In this document: positions 8,280 through 17,246 of the stretch, piece after piece
Layout: each line of letters starts with the position of its first letter
Numbering within the stretch: position 1 is the first letter of the stretch
From: Nitrospirota bacterium
GTDB taxonomy: Bacteria; Nitrospirota; Nitrospiria; Nitrospirales; Nitrospiraceae
Direction: 5' to 3'
Length of the DNA: 39,621 bases
Assembly: GCA_005877775.1 (NCBI GenBank)
Contig: VBOJ01000002.1
Span: 1-39,621 of the forward strand
Made by a program: the position numbers and the translations under genes
The notes under the pieces: model-generated
The model's database searches: none
What the model was told of the DNA's origin: nothing
The model's input: only the letters and a program-made list of their open reading frames with translations

Positions 8280-8309
8280 TTGACTCCTGTTCTGAGCGGC
8301 ACCTATAAT
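8280..8309 (+). promoter_or_regulatory. Sigma-70-type promoter for the moa operon
   Basis: TTGACT at 8280-8285 and TATAAT at 8304-8309 are separated by 18 bp, which is nearly consensus. Transcription would start near 8316, about 35 nt before the moaC start codon. The element lies in the divergent gap between folB-methyltransferase and moaC. Confidence 0.75.
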
Positions 8310-8350
8310 CACAGGCAGACCCTGCAAAACACAGCGATTCGCCTAGGGAA

Positions 8351-8851
8351 ATGGCTGATTTCACGCACTTTAACGAGTCGGGACGGGCGCGGATGGTTGA
8401 TGTGACGAAGAAGGGCTCGACCGAGCGGGTCGCCACTGCGCAGGCGCGTGTGTTCATGATGCCGGAGACCCTGGAGAAGATTCAACGGGGGAAGATTGCG
8501 AAGGGCGACGTCCTAGCCGTGGCGCAAGTCGCGGGCGTGATGGGCGCCAAACGGACGCCTGACCTGATCCCGATGTGCCATCCCCTCCTGCTCACCAGCG
8601 TGGATGTCAGCTTCAAGGAAGAACCGCAACCGGATCGGCACGGCCGCTGTTCGATTACCATCACGGCGACGGTCAAGACGACCGGTCAGACCGGCGTGGA
8701 GATGGAAGCGATGACCGCGGTGTCGGTGGCGGCCCTGACGATCTATGACATGTGTAAGGCGGTGGATAAGGGAATCAGTTTCAGCGAGATGTATCTGTTG
8801 TCCAAGTCGGGGGGCAAGTCGGGAACGTACAGCAGGACGGCTGAGGGATGA
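8351..8851 (+). CDS. moaC: Cyclic pyranopterin monophosphate synthase MoaC
   Basis: This 166-residue enzyme converts the MoaA product 3',8-cyclo-dihydro-GTP to cyclic pyranopterin monophosphate in molybdenum cofactor synthesis. The family motifs are all visible: [12 protein letters not shown] near the N-terminus, [37 protein letters not shown] and GGKSGTY at the C-terminus. Length is typical for MoaC. It is the first gene of an operon with a moaD-moaE fusion and moaA, driven by the promoter at 8280-8309. AGGGA lies just ahead of the ATG. A palindromic heptad array follows its stop codon directly. Confidence 0.97.
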   Translation: MADFTHFNESGRARMVDVTKKGSTERVATAQARVFMMPETLEKIQRGKIAKGDVLAVAQVAGVMGAKRTPDLIPMCHPLLLTSVDVSFKEEPQPDRHGRCSITITATVKTTGQTGVEMEAMTAVSVAALTIYDMCKAVDKGISFSEMYLLSKSGGKSGTYSRTAEG

Positions 8852-8916
8852 TTAATGAGTGCTGAGTAGTTGAGTTCCAACTCAACACTCACGACTCAGC
8901 ACTCATTACTCAAGAC
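8852..8916. repeat. Palindromic heptad array A (moaC - moaDE gap)
   Basis: The right part, 8880-8914, is five contiguous 7-nt units of the form ACTCANN. The left part, 8854-8876, is the complementary word (NNTGAGT). Perfect pairings are 8854-8867 with 8894-8907 (14 bp) and 8869-8876 with 8879-8886 (8 bp, 2-nt loop). The RNA would fold into a long hairpin between two co-transcribed genes. Confidence 0.85.
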
Positions 8917-8927
8917 TGGGCTGCTCA

Positions 8928-9608
8928 ATGATTACGGTCAAACTCTTCGGCCTGCTGAAAACGCTGGCCAATAATCAGACCGATCTCTCCTTCGCGCTCA
9001 ACGGAGGCCGGCGGGTGAAGGACCTCGTGGCTCTCCTGGACGCGAAACATCCCCAGATCGGGGAGTTGATCCACAAGAAAAAGGTCCTGGTGTCGGTGAA
9101 CCAAGAGATTGCGCACGAGGATACTGAGGTGAAGGACGGCGATGAGGTCGCGTTGCTGCCGCCGTTCGCCGGCGGTGCGGATGACGCGATGCTGGTCCGC
9201 GTCCAGCGGGAGAATTTTTCCGTGGATGCCGAGATTGACCGGGTTCGCCGGCGGTCGACCCGCATCGGCGGCATTTCGATCTTCCTCGGCACGGCGCGCG
9301 ACCATTCCAAGGGCCGCGACGTCAGCGCCATCACGTTCGAGTATTACGAGGGCATGGCGCAGAAGAAGCTGCGGGAGATTCGCGAGCGCGCGCTGAAGGA
9401 GTTTGACGTCCTCGAAGTCCTGATCCTCCACCGGTACGGCGAGATCCGGATCGGCGAGAACATCGTCCTGATCGTGGTCGGCGCCGAGCATCGGGCGGAT
9501 GCGTTCCGGGCCTGCAAGTGGTGCATTGATGAGCTGAAGCAGATTACGCCCATCTGGAAGTTGGAACAAACGCCCGAAGGGGAAGTCTGGGTTGAAGAAC
9601 ATCCATGA
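8928..9608 (+). CDS. MoaD-MoaE fusion: molybdopterin synthase small and large subunits in one chain (MoaX-like)
   Basis: This 226-residue protein joins both subunits of molybdopterin synthase. Residues 1-83 are the MoaD ubiquitin-like fold ending in LLPPFAGG, with the diglycine at 82-83. Residues about 87-226 are MoaE: RIGGISIFLGTARDHSKG, FEYYEGMA, HRYGEI, IVVGAEHRADAF and PIWKLE with its conserved lysine. The separate MoaD must end in a free diglycine to be thiocarboxylated, so the fusion implies proteolytic release or an unusual mechanism. Mycobacterial MoaX is a known fusion of this type that is processed. It lies between moaC and moaA; its stop overlaps the moaA start by 4 nt. Confidence 0.93.
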   Translation: MITVKLFGLLKTLANNQTDLSFALNGGRRVKDLVALLDAKHPQIGELIHKKKVLVSVNQEIAHEDTEVKDGDEVALLPPFAGGADDAMLVRVQRENFSVDAEIDRVRRRSTRIGGISIFLGTARDHSKGRDVSAITFEYYEGMAQKKLREIRERALKEFDVLEVLILHRYGEIRIGENIVLIVVGAEHRADAFRACKWCIDELKQITPIWKLEQTPEGEVWVEEHP

Positions 9609-10669
9609 GCCCGATGCCGCTCGAGAGCGCGACCCCGCTGGTCGCTGACACGTTCGGTCGGCCCCTCCGGAGCCTGCGCCTCTCCGTCACGGACCGGTGC
9701 AACTTGCGCTGCAAGTACTGTATGCCGGAGGAGGAGTACGCCTGGTTGCCGCGCGAGACCCTGCTGACGTTCGAGGAAATGACCACCCTGACCGGCTATT
9801 TCACGGAGCTGGGGGTGGATAAGGTCCGCCTGACCGGCGGGGAGCCGCTGCTGCGCCGGGACCTGCCCGTGTTGATGAGGATGCTGCGGCAGAATCCTCG
9901 GATCAAGGACCTCGCGCTCACGACCAACGGCCTCCTGCTGGCCGAGCATGCTCAATCGTTCTCCGATGCCGGATTGCACCGCCTCACCGTGAGTCTGGAC
10001 ACGCTGCGACGCGATCGGTTCAAGGTCTTGACGAAACGGGATGGCCACGAGCGGGTGCTCGAAGGGATCGACGCGGCGGTGCGGGTCGGGTTCAAAGGCT
10101 TGAAGCTCGATACCGTTGCCATGCGCGGGTTCAACGATGACGAACTCGTGACGCTGATCGAGTACGGCAAGCGCATTGGCGCCGAGGTGCGGTTTATCGA
10201 ATACATGGATGTGGGAGGGGCGACGGACTGGTCCCTGGACCAAGTGCTCTCTCGCGCGGCGATGCTGGAGGCACTGGGCCGGCACTACGGACGCATTGAG
10301 CCGATTCTCGAAAAAAGCTCCGCGCCGGCGCAGCGATTCGCCCTGCCGGATGGCACGACGTTCGGCATCATTCCCTCGACCACGACCCCCTTCTGTTCCA
10401 CCTGCGACCGGAGCCGGCTGACCGCCGATGGCATGTGGTATCTGTGCCTCTACGCCAAGCACGGGACTGATTTGCGACAACCTCTGCGCGCCGGCGCCTC
10501 TCGGGACGAGCTCAAGTCCCGCCTCCGCTCCGTGTGGCAGGCTCGCCGGGACCGTGGGGCCGAGGAGCGAAAAGAGCTTGAGCAGTCCGGTGCCAGAGAG
10601 AATCAGTTGATCGGCATCGAACGGCTCCGTGAGGATCCCCGTCTTGAAATGCACACCAGAGGAGGATGA
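9605..10669 (+). CDS. moaA: GTP 3',8-cyclase MoaA (radical SAM)
   Basis: This 354-residue radical SAM enzyme performs the first step of molybdenum cofactor synthesis, rearranging GTP to 3',8-cyclo-7,8-dihydro-GTP. The N-terminal CX3CX2C cluster is C32, C36, C39 in RCNLRCKYC; LTGGEPLLR follows. The second 4Fe-4S site has C264, C267 and C281. The chain ends in GG (TRGG), matching the conserved MoaA C-terminal diglycine tail. The start overlaps the moaDE stop (ATGA), so translation is coupled. A product of this kind is needed by molybdo-enzymes such as nitrite oxidoreductase or nitrate reductase; none is encoded in this window. Confidence 0.96.
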   Translation: MSPMPLESATPLVADTFGRPLRSLRLSVTDRCNLRCKYCMPEEEYAWLPRETLLTFEEMTTLTGYFTELGVDKVRLTGGEPLLRRDLPVLMRMLRQNPRIKDLALTTNGLLLAEHAQSFSDAGLHRLTVSLDTLRRDRFKVLTKRDGHERVLEGIDAAVRVGFKGLKLDTVAMRGFNDDELVTLIEYGKRIGAEVRFIEYMDVGGATDWSLDQVLSRAAMLEALGRHYGRIEPILEKSSAPAQRFALPDGTTFGIIPSTTTPFCSTCDRSRLTADGMWYLCLYAKHGTDLRQPLRAGASRDELKSRLRSVWQARRDRGAEERKELEQSGARENQLIGIERLREDPRLEMHTRGG

Positions 10670-10691
10670 GGGGCCTCCCTCAGACATCGCA

Positions 10692-10717
10692 CTGATGCCT
10701 GATCGCAGGATCATCAG
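10692..10717. other. Hairpin between moaA and the permease gene
   Basis: CTGATG-CCTG pairs with CAGG-CATCAG around an ATCG loop, with a 2-nt bulge (AT) on the right arm. There is no T tract after it, so it is not a classical intrinsic terminator. It could act as an attenuator or mRNA-stabilising element ahead of the gene at 10738. Confidence 0.5.
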
Positions 10718-10737
10718 CCGGCGCTCCGCTGCGCTCC

Positions 10738-11445
10738 ATGCCTGATGCTCAGTTCATCACAATCTTAAGCCTTGGGTTCGTGCTGGGCGCCCGGCATGCC
10801 CTAGATGCCGATCACATTGCGGCCGTGTCCACGATCCTCTCCCGCCGCCCCACCTTTGGCGCCTCCGGATTCATCGGGTTCTGCTGGGGATTCGGTCACA
10901 CGGCTGTCCTGCTGCTCGTGGGGCTGGTGGTGATCGCCCTCAAAATTACCATTCCGGAGGCGCTGGCGCAGGTCTTCGAGTTTGGCGTGGGGGTGATGCT
11001 GGTCGTGCTGGGCGCCTCGTTGGCGCTGGCGATCGCCCGCGAAGGCTGGCATCTCCACGCACATGAGCATGACGGGGAGCGGCATCTCCACCTCCATAGT
11101 CATCAGCTCCGTCCGGACCATACGCATAGACACTGGCTGCGCCGCTCGCTGCAGCCGCTCTGCGTCGGGATGGTTCACGGGCTGGCCGGATCCGCCGCCC
11201 TGATGCTCATGGTCCTCTCCACGGTCAGGACTCTCTGGGAAGGTGTGGCTTACATCCTGGTCTTCGGCGTCGGCTCTATTCTAGGCATGATGCTGTTGGG
11301 CCTGGTGATCAGTCTTCCATTGGTGCTCTCAGCTTCTTTCGGGCGCCGTGCGCAGATGACCGTGCAAGGTCTCGCGAGTCTGGGCAGTATTGGACTCGGG
11401 CTGGCCATGATGGTTCGCATTGGCTTGGGAGAAGGCCTTTTCTAA
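10738..11445 (+). CDS. Nickel/cobalt permease-like membrane protein (UreH/NiCoT type)
   Basis: This 235-residue integral membrane protein has about six hydrophobic segments. The first contains RHALDADHIAAV, the HX4DH signature of NiCoT and UreH-type transition-metal transporters (H20, D25, H26). A second conserved-looking segment is GMVHGLAGSAAL. Between segments three and four lies a histidine-rich loop (about 104-132, with HLHAHEHD and HLHLHSH), a likely metal-gathering region. It follows the moa operon after 68 nt, and there is no clear ribosome binding site at the ATG. Nickel would serve hydrogenase or urease, neither of which is in this window. The transporter class is well supported; the metal is inferred. 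Confidence 0.83.
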   Translation: MPDAQFITILSLGFVLGARHALDADHIAAVSTILSRRPTFGASGFIGFCWGFGHTAVLLLVGLVVIALKITIPEALAQVFEFGVGVMLVVLGASLALAIAREGWHLHAHEHDGERHLHLHSHQLRPDHTHRHWLRRSLQPLCVGMVHGLAGSAALMLMVLSTVRTLWEGVAYILVFGVGSILGMMLLGLVISLPLVLSASFGRRAQMTVQGLASLGSIGLGLAMMVRIGLGEGLF

Positions 11446-11628
11446 GACGCTCCTGGTGGCAACGGGATTCCTCTTCACCGTCTTCTTCGCACGGGCCTGA
11501 TCCGGTCGTTTTCGGCGTGGCTCGCGATTGGCGCAAACGCGTGATTCTCAGAGCAAGCTGTGGTATTCTGCGCTCTCCATCATGGCTCGCCACAGCCGGC
11601 GCATGAGTTCCAGTCCTAGCCGAGAGGC

Positions 11629-12423
11629 ATGTCTGTGAAGATCCGCGTGTTGGGGTGTCATGGGTCCGACCAGCTCGTGGATAGGGATCTTGGCCTGCAC
11701 CAGTGCCGGACGTGCGGGTTCTTGATCAACGAGACCGTCCTGGTGGACGCGGGGACCGTCGGGCCCGCGCTCCGGCTGGATGAGCAGAAGCGGATTCGAC
11801 ATGTCCTGCTCTCGCACCTCCATTTCGATCACATTCAGGGTCTTCCCACTCTCGCGGACAACCTGGTGGACGAGGTTGTCGAGCCTGTGGTGCTGACTAG
11901 CATCCCGGAGGTGCTGAAAGGGCTTCAGAGCTATGTCTTCAATGGCGAGGTCTATCCGGACTTCTTGCAGTTGCCTGACCCGAAGCATCCGATCTTCGTC
12001 TCCCGACCGCTGCAGGTCGGCAAGGAGCAGGACGTATCGGGGCTGCGCGTGACCGCCATCCCGGTGAACCATCCAGTTCCGACCGTCGGCTTTTTCATTC
12101 GGGAGGGTCAGGCGACGTTTCTGTACAGCGGGGATACCTATGTGACGGAGGAGATTTGGGCAAGGGCGGCGCGCACGCCGACGCTCAAGGCGGCGCTGAT
12201 TGAGACCTCGTTCCCTGACGCCATGGCTGAGCTGGCGCGCGTCAGCATGCACCTGACGCCGTCGTTATTCGCTCGTGAGTTTCGGAAAATCGGACGCCCG
12301 GACCTGCCGGTCTATGTGTACCATCTGAAACCGCGGTTCCGCGAGCAGATCCGGCGGGAACTGGCCCAACTCAAGATCCCGAACCTGACGGTGTTGGAGG
12401 AGGGGCAGGAGATCACCATCTAG
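11629..12423 (+). CDS. Metallo-beta-lactamase-fold phosphodiesterase (class II cNMP PDE-like)
   Basis: This 264-residue protein has the metallo-beta-lactamase fold. The HxHxDH metal motif is in LLSHLHFDHIQG, followed by a histidine in VNHPVPTVGF, an aspartate in LYSGDTYV, and a late histidine in YVYHLKPRF. The layout resembles class II 3',5'-cyclic-nucleotide phosphodiesterases (CpdP/PDE1 type) more than beta-lactamases or glyoxalases. An intracellular role in cyclic nucleotide turnover is therefore plausible but unproven. It starts with GAGAGG just upstream of the ATG. The gap before accD is filled by palindromic heptad array B. Alternative: another MBL-fold phosphodiesterase acting on a nucleotide or RNA end. 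Confidence 0.8.
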   Translation: MSVKIRVLGCHGSDQLVDRDLGLHQCRTCGFLINETVLVDAGTVGPALRLDEQKRIRHVLLSHLHFDHIQGLPTLADNLVDEVVEPVVLTSIPEVLKGLQSYVFNGEVYPDFLQLPDPKHPIFVSRPLQVGKEQDVSGLRVTAIPVNHPVPTVGFFIREGQATFLYSGDTYVTEEIWARAARTPTLKAALIETSFPDAMAELARVSMHLTPSLFAREFRKIGRPDLPVYVYHLKPRFREQIRRELAQLKIPNLTVLEEGQEITI

Positions 12424-12435
12424 CTAGGAGCGGAT

Positions 12436-12577
12436 GGCGAATAGCCGACGACCAAGAGCTGAGAGCGAATAGCTGATGGCAGATAGCTGATAGCCAGATT
12501 GAAGAGCTTATGGCTGATAGTCAACGGCAAGAGTTCTCAGATCCTGCCATTCGCTATAGGCTATCAGCTCTTCGAAT
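12436..12577. repeat. Palindromic heptad array B (phosphodiesterase - accD gap)
   Basis: Nine contiguous 7-nt units run from 12436 to 12498, with consensus RGCNGAT. Degenerate units continue to about 12535. The complementary words occupy about 12543-12572. The longest perfect pairing noticed is 12454-12462 with 12564-12572. The array ends 5 nt before the accD start codon and takes the place of a normal ribosome binding site. Confidence 0.85.
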
Positions 12578-12582
12578 AAGAT

Positions 12583-13419
12583 ATGGCCTGGTTCAAAAAA
12601 CATAAATCGCCCGAGGTTGAAGGCATCAAGCGGCCCAAGGCCGTCGAGGGCATGTGGCTGAAGTGCAACCACTGCCGCGAGATCGTCTACCGCAAGGAAG
12701 TGGACCGCAATAATAAAGTATGTCCCAAGTGCGACTACCATTTCCCGATTTCGGTGTCGGAACGCATCTCGCTGATCGTGGATTTGGGCAGCTTCAAGGA
12801 GTGGGACGCTGGGGTCGAGCCGCAGGACCCGCTGCACTTCCACGATACCCACTCCTATCTCGACCGGCTGAAGTCCCAGCAAGAGAAAAGCGGGCGGAAG
12901 GACGCGATCGTCATCGGGGAGGGAGTCATCGACGGGCGCAAGGTGGTGCTTGGCGTCTTCGATTTCAGCTTCATGGGCGGAAGCATGGGGTCGGTGGTGG
13001 GAGAAAAAATCTGCCGAGCAGTGGATCGAGCGTTGGCGGCCCGAGCTCCGTTGCTGCTGGTCACGACCTCGGGCGGGGCGCGCATGCAGGAAGGCATTCT
13101 CTCGCTGCTCCAGATGGCCAAGACCTCCGCGGCCGTGGCGAAGCTGAACGAGGCGCGCGTTCCGCTCATTTCCATTCTGGCCGATCCGACATTCGGCGGA
13201 GTGACGGCCAGCGTCGCGATGCTGGGTGATGTCATCATCGCGGAGCCGAAGGCCCTGATCGGCTTCGCCGGTCCTCGCGTCATCGAGCAGACGATCAAAC
13301 AGCAACTGCCCGATGAATTCCAGCGGGCTGAGTTCCTGCTGGAACACGGCATGATCGATATGATCGTGGAACGAAAACGTCTGAAGGAGACGTTGAGCAC
13401 GCTCCTGAGCCATCTTTAA
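12583..13419 (+). CDS. accD: Acetyl-CoA carboxylase carboxyltransferase beta subunit AccD
   Basis: This 278-residue protein is the beta subunit of the acetyl-CoA carboxylase carboxyltransferase, which transfers CO2 from biotin to acetyl-CoA to make malonyl-CoA for fatty acid synthesis. The N-terminal zinc ribbon has C28, C31, C47 and C50. The crotonase-like carboxyltransferase domain follows, with [26 protein letters not shown] and PTFGGVTAS. Length is typical for the family. folC follows 25 nt downstream, an accD-folC pairing seen in many bacteria. No strong Shine-Dalgarno sequence precedes the ATG because array B occupies the leader. Confidence 0.97.
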   Translation: MAWFKKHKSPEVEGIKRPKAVEGMWLKCNHCREIVYRKEVDRNNKVCPKCDYHFPISVSERISLIVDLGSFKEWDAGVEPQDPLHFHDTHSYLDRLKSQQEKSGRKDAIVIGEGVIDGRKVVLGVFDFSFMGGSMGSVVGEKICRAVDRALAARAPLLLVTTSGGARMQEGILSLLQMAKTSAAVAKLNEARVPLISILADPTFGGVTASVAMLGDVIIAEPKALIGFAGPRVIEQTIKQQLPDEFQRAEFLLEHGMIDMIVERKRLKETLSTLLSHL

Positions 13420-13444
13420 CACTGCTTCTCTTCACGCCGAGCCT

Positions 13445-14743
13445 ATGGCCACCTCATATTCCTCGTCGCTCGGGTTCCTGTACGGTCTCCAGAAGCACGG
13501 GATCAAGCTGGGCCTTGAGACCATCGCCGGGCTGCTGGCGAGACTGGGCAGACCGCAGGAGCGGTATCACACGCTCCAGATCGGCGGAACGAACGGGAAG
13601 GGATCAACGGCGGCGATGACGGCGGCCATCCTTCGGGCTGCCGGATACCGGGTGGGGCTCTATACGTCTCCCCACCTCGTGGATTTCCGCGAACGCATCC
13701 GTGTGAACGATGATCCGATCCCGGAGGATGGCGTCGCTGCGCTGACGGAACGGTTGCAAGAGGCGGCAGGGTTGTCCCTGAGCCCGACCTTTTTCGAATT
13801 TACCACCGCCCTCGCGTTGCAATTCTTTGCGGACTCACAGGTCGAGATCGTGGTGCTGGAGGTGGGCATGGGAGGGCGCTTTGACGCCACGAATGTCGTG
13901 GTTCCCTTGGCGTCGGCGATTACGAACGTGGCGTTGGACCACGAAGAATACCTCGGGCACAGCGTTGGCGCGATTGCGTTCGAGAAGGCCGGGATCATCA
14001 AGCGGGGTGTGCCGGTGGTAGCGGGGCGATTGCATCCGGAAGCCGCGGAAGTGATCGAACGGGTCGCTTCAGAACAGGCCGCTCCTCTCGTTCGGTTAGA
14101 GGCGGACTTTCGGACCCAAGGGGACCGAGGGTGTTTTCGGTACGAAGGCCTCGGTTGGTCGTACGCCGAGCTCTCCTGCCCCCTGGACGGCGCCCATCAA
14201 CTCGACAACGCAGCCTGCGCGCTGGCTCTGCTGGAATCGGCGGCAGCAAAGGGCGTGCGGATATCTGAGGAGTCGGTTCGCGCGGGCCTTCGGTCGGTCT
14301 GCTGGGAGGGACGGCTTGAGGTTGTGGAGCACCGCCCGACGCTCCTGCTCGATGGAGCGCACAATCCAGCGGCGGCAGAGGTGGTGGCCGCGCAGCTGGC
14401 AGCCCATCGCCGGGATCATCCCGGCTCGCGCATTCTGTTGGTCATTGGGATGATGCGCGATAAGGACCGAGCGGGATTTTTCCGGGCTATCCTACCGACC
14501 GTGGACGACGTGATTGTCACGCAGGCCAACATGGCCCGCGCGGCGACGGTTGAGGACCTGTGTGCCTCCCTTGGGGAGGGTGCCGATTCCGTGCATGTGG
14601 CGCCGCATCCAGCCGATGCCCTTGCGCTTGCCAGGCGGTTGGCTGCGCCCGAAGATCTGATCTGCATCACTGGGTCTCTGATGCTGGTGGGTGAAGTCAA
14701 AGCCCTCCTGCGCGGGTGTGCGCTGTCTCCCATCAGGGGTTGA
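13445..14743 (+). CDS. folC: Bifunctional dihydrofolate synthase / folylpolyglutamate synthase FolC
   Basis: This 432-residue Mur-ligase-type enzyme adds glutamate to dihydropteroate and folates with ATP. The P-loop GTNGKGS is at about 47-53, followed by TSPHLVDFRERI, TTALALQFF, EVGMGGRFDATNVV, LDHEEYLG and, near the middle of the chain, LDGAHNPAA. These are the expected FolC landmarks. It lies 25 nt after accD and its stop codon is separated from the chosen lptD start by a single base, so accD-folC-lptD is probably one transcript. The folate link also connects to the FolB fusion at 7264-8205. Confidence 0.95.
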   Translation: MATSYSSSLGFLYGLQKHGIKLGLETIAGLLARLGRPQERYHTLQIGGTNGKGSTAAMTAAILRAAGYRVGLYTSPHLVDFRERIRVNDDPIPEDGVAALTERLQEAAGLSLSPTFFEFTTALALQFFADSQVEIVVLEVGMGGRFDATNVVVPLASAITNVALDHEEYLGHSVGAIAFEKAGIIKRGVPVVAGRLHPEAAEVIERVASEQAAPLVRLEADFRTQGDRGCFRYEGLGWSYAELSCPLDGAHQLDNAACALALLESAAAKGVRISEESVRAGLRSVCWEGRLEVVEHRPTLLLDGAHNPAAAEVVAAQLAAHRRDHPGSRILLVIGMMRDKDRAGFFRAILPTVDDVIVTQANMARAATVEDLCASLGEGADSVHVAPHPADALALARRLAAPEDLICITGSLMLVGEVKALLRGCALSPIRG

Positions 14744-14744
14744 C

Positions 14745-17201
14745 ATGGGCCATCGCCCCTGGTCGGTGCTGGGCTCCTCCTGCGTCGTCTGTCTCTCCGT
14801 CCTGACTGCCGCTCCTCCGCCGGCCTCTTCGGTTCAAAGCAGCTCCCAAACGGTCGTGACGGCCACGCCGGCTTCCGCCCAACCGCTCGAGATTACCGGC
14901 GATCGCATCGAGTACCACAAAGAAACCGAGGCCTATGAGGCTGATGGATCCGTGGTCGTCGTCCAGGGTCCGACGAAGCTCACCGCTGATCACATCACGC
15001 TCAAGCTTCTTCCCGGAACCATGATCGCAACCGGCCGGGTGCATCTGCTGGACGGGACGTCGGAGCTCTGGTCGGAGCAGCTGGAGCTGGATGTCAACAC
15101 GGAGGCGGGGGTGGTCACCGACGGCAGGCTCTACAACAAGGTCTCCAACAGCCTGGTGACGGGTCGCCTGCTCCAACGGTTTTCCGAGGACCACTATCGA
15201 ATCAAGGACGGCACGTTCACCAACTGCGACGCGAATGAAGGCCAGATCCCGGCATGGCGGTTCCGGTTCAAGGATATGGATCTCAACGTGGGCGAAAGCG
15301 TGTACCTCAAGGACGCGTGGTTCTGCGTGAACGATGTTCCGCTCATTCCGATCCCAACCTTCAGCTATCCGATCCAGACCACTCGGAAGAGCGGCCTTCT
15401 GATTCCTAGCGTGGGGTATGACAACCGTTTCGGGATGCTGTACCGGCAGAGCTATTTTTGGGCCTTCAGTCCGAGCCAGGATCTGACCATCACGCCGGAT
15501 TATAAGAGTAGTCTCGGATATGGCGGGGATCTGGACTATCGGTATGTGCTGGACCGGAAGTCCAGGGGACAGTGGATGCTCAGCTTGCTCCAACAAACGG
15601 AGCTGCCGAACGTGTCGGGAGTGCAGCCCACCGGCAGTGAGGCCAACCGCACTCGTGGCATGATCACCGGTTCACATACGCAACAGGTGACTCCGGATCT
15701 GCTGATCCGGGCGCGGGCGTTTCTCGTCTCGGACCCGGATTATCTGCAGCAACTCAGCAATTCCGGAGCCCAGCGTGCGCTTCCCAGTGGCGAGTCAAAC
15801 CTGGATATTCGGCAACGAGTCGCTCACGGGAATCTCTATCTATTGGGACAGTTCCTCCAACCCTTGGGAGTGGGCGGTGAAGATACCTTCCAGCGGCTTC
15901 CGGAAATCGGAAACAACCTGGTCAATGTGGCTCCGTTCGGCGGCCCCGTCTTGCTGGGCATGGAGAACGCCATCGCCAACTTCTACCGGGCCGAGGGATT
16001 CAATCTGAGCCGAGCGGACGTGATGCCCACGCTCTCGACGGACCCGCTAAACCTCGGGCATGTGCTCGCCGTCACTCCGCAAGTGCGCCCGCGAGAGGTC
16101 TTTTACACAAGGGGAGTCGCCACCCAGGATGTGGTGCATCGTGAGACCGTCTGGGTCAGTCTGGACGCCACCTCGCGGCTGACAAGACGATTCAGGCTCG
16201 GGGAAGGCGCCAGCCTGCTCCATACTATCGAGCCGGACGTGATCTATGAGTACGTCCCTCCCTCCGATCAGTCCAAGATCGTGCAGGTGGATGATCGAGA
16301 TGATCTGCCCAAGAAAAACCTGGTGACCTACTCCATCCGAAACCGGCTGTTGGAGATGGGATCCCGAGGGACTCGTAACTGGCTGGACCTCACGTTCGCG
16401 CAGAGCTATCACCCCGGGAGCGTGCAAACTCAGGCTCGAGATTTCTTTGCGACCGCACCGCTTGTCGGCACGACCACCCAGCCGCTCCAACCTGCCACGT
16501 CTCCCGTCCGAGGCCGGAAGTTTTCCGACATCTGGACTCGCGCGGTGATTGGAACTCCGACCCCCACGCTTCCGTCCGGCACGAGTTCGTTAGACGTGGC
16601 TGGGATGACACGCATCACCCAGCTCATTCCGGTCTGGTCCGCCCTCACCATTGACACATTTTTCGACCCGTACCGTGGCACGTTCAGCCAGTTCAATACG
16701 GACCTCCGATTCCAGCAGCAAAATCGGTGGTATGTGGAAGTGGGACAGCGGTATACCCGCGACGGGAACCGCGTTCGGCGTGGCGATATCTGGAATCCGC
16801 TTTCCTTTGGCGACGTGTATGCCCCGACTGAGGAGATCCAGTACGTCACGGGCTCGGCGGCCGTGAGGGCCCCTTTGGGCTGGACAGTGGGCGCCAAGAC
16901 CTATTACGACGTCAAAAATGGAAAGAGCCCGGAGTGGGATCTGGTGGGCCTCTATCAGAACCCTTGCAAATGCTGGTCGCTCGGGCTCTATTATCTCCAG
17001 TTCCCGGACCGGGTGCAGTACAACTTCATGATCAGCTTGACCGGCATCGGCTGGACCGAGAACTTCGGCACGGCGGTCATGCGGGCGATCCTCGAGCCCT
17101 TGTTGATCGGGGAGCGGGGCTTGCCGTGGGCCGCTCCCGGTGGCCCCTACGGGAGACGCCCGCCCGGGTATGATACGCCGCCTGGTATGGGCAAGCCGTG
17201 A
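14745..17201 (+). CDS. lptD: LPS-assembly outer membrane protein LptD
   Basis: This 818-residue protein has a signal peptide (about 1-44), an OstA/LptA-like beta-jellyroll N-domain (ITGDRIEYHKETEAYEADG, with repeated strands to about 190) and a long C-terminal beta-barrel. It inserts LPS into the outer leaflet of the outer membrane. Cysteines in FTNCDANEG, WFCVNDV and the late CKCWSLG segment parallel the disulphide-forming cysteines of LptD. ATG 14745 was chosen over earlier in-frame starts because AGGGGT precedes it and it does not overlap folC. This gene shows that the organism is diderm and makes LPS. No LptE gene is adjacent; the next small exported protein is not a recognised LptE. Confidence 0.93.
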   Translation: MGHRPWSVLGSSCVVCLSVLTAAPPPASSVQSSSQTVVTATPASAQPLEITGDRIEYHKETEAYEADGSVVVVQGPTKLTADHITLKLLPGTMIATGRVHLLDGTSELWSEQLELDVNTEAGVVTDGRLYNKVSNSLVTGRLLQRFSEDHYRIKDGTFTNCDANEGQIPAWRFRFKDMDLNVGESVYLKDAWFCVNDVPLIPIPTFSYPIQTTRKSGLLIPSVGYDNRFGMLYRQSYFWAFSPSQDLTITPDYKSSLGYGGDLDYRYVLDRKSRGQWMLSLLQQTELPNVSGVQPTGSEANRTRGMITGSHTQQVTPDLLIRARAFLVSDPDYLQQLSNSGAQRALPSGESNLDIRQRVAHGNLYLLGQFLQPLGVGGEDTFQRLPEIGNNLVNVAPFGGPVLLGMENAIANFYRAEGFNLSRADVMPTLSTDPLNLGHVLAVTPQVRPREVFYTRGVATQDVVHRETVWVSLDATSRLTRRFRLGEGASLLHTIEPDVIYEYVPPSDQSKIVQVDDRDDLPKKNLVTYSIRNRLLEMGSRGTRNWLDLTFAQSYHPGSVQTQARDFFATAPLVGTTTQPLQPATSPVRGRKFSDIWTRAVIGTPTPTLPSGTSSLDVAGMTRITQLIPVWSALTIDTFFDPYRGTFSQFNTDLRFQQQNRWYVEVGQRYTRDGNRVRRGDIWNPLSFGDVYAPTEEIQYVTGSAAVRAPLGWTVGAKTYYDVKNGKSPEWDLVGLYQNPCKCWSLGLYYLQFPDRVQYNFMISLTGIGWTENFGTAVMRAILEPLLIGERGLPWAAPGGPYGRRPPGYDTPPGMGKP

Positions 17202-17246
17202 CATGCCAAGGGGGCGCGATTCATGACTGACCCTTGGAGGTGATCG

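Noticed and set aside
9344-10714. Long antisense frame (456 codons) opposite moaA
   Set aside because: It is fully covered by the moaA and moaDE genes, has no domain character and is rich in R, H, Q and P, as expected for a shadow of GC-rich coding DNA.
12508-13422. Antisense frame (304 codons) opposite accD
   Set aside because: accD is unmistakable on the other strand; the antisense translation shows no motif.
14691-14744. Upstream start for lptD overlapping folC
   Set aside because: It would put a polar, Cys-containing stretch before the signal peptide; ATG 14745 has a better leader and a signal peptide right after it.
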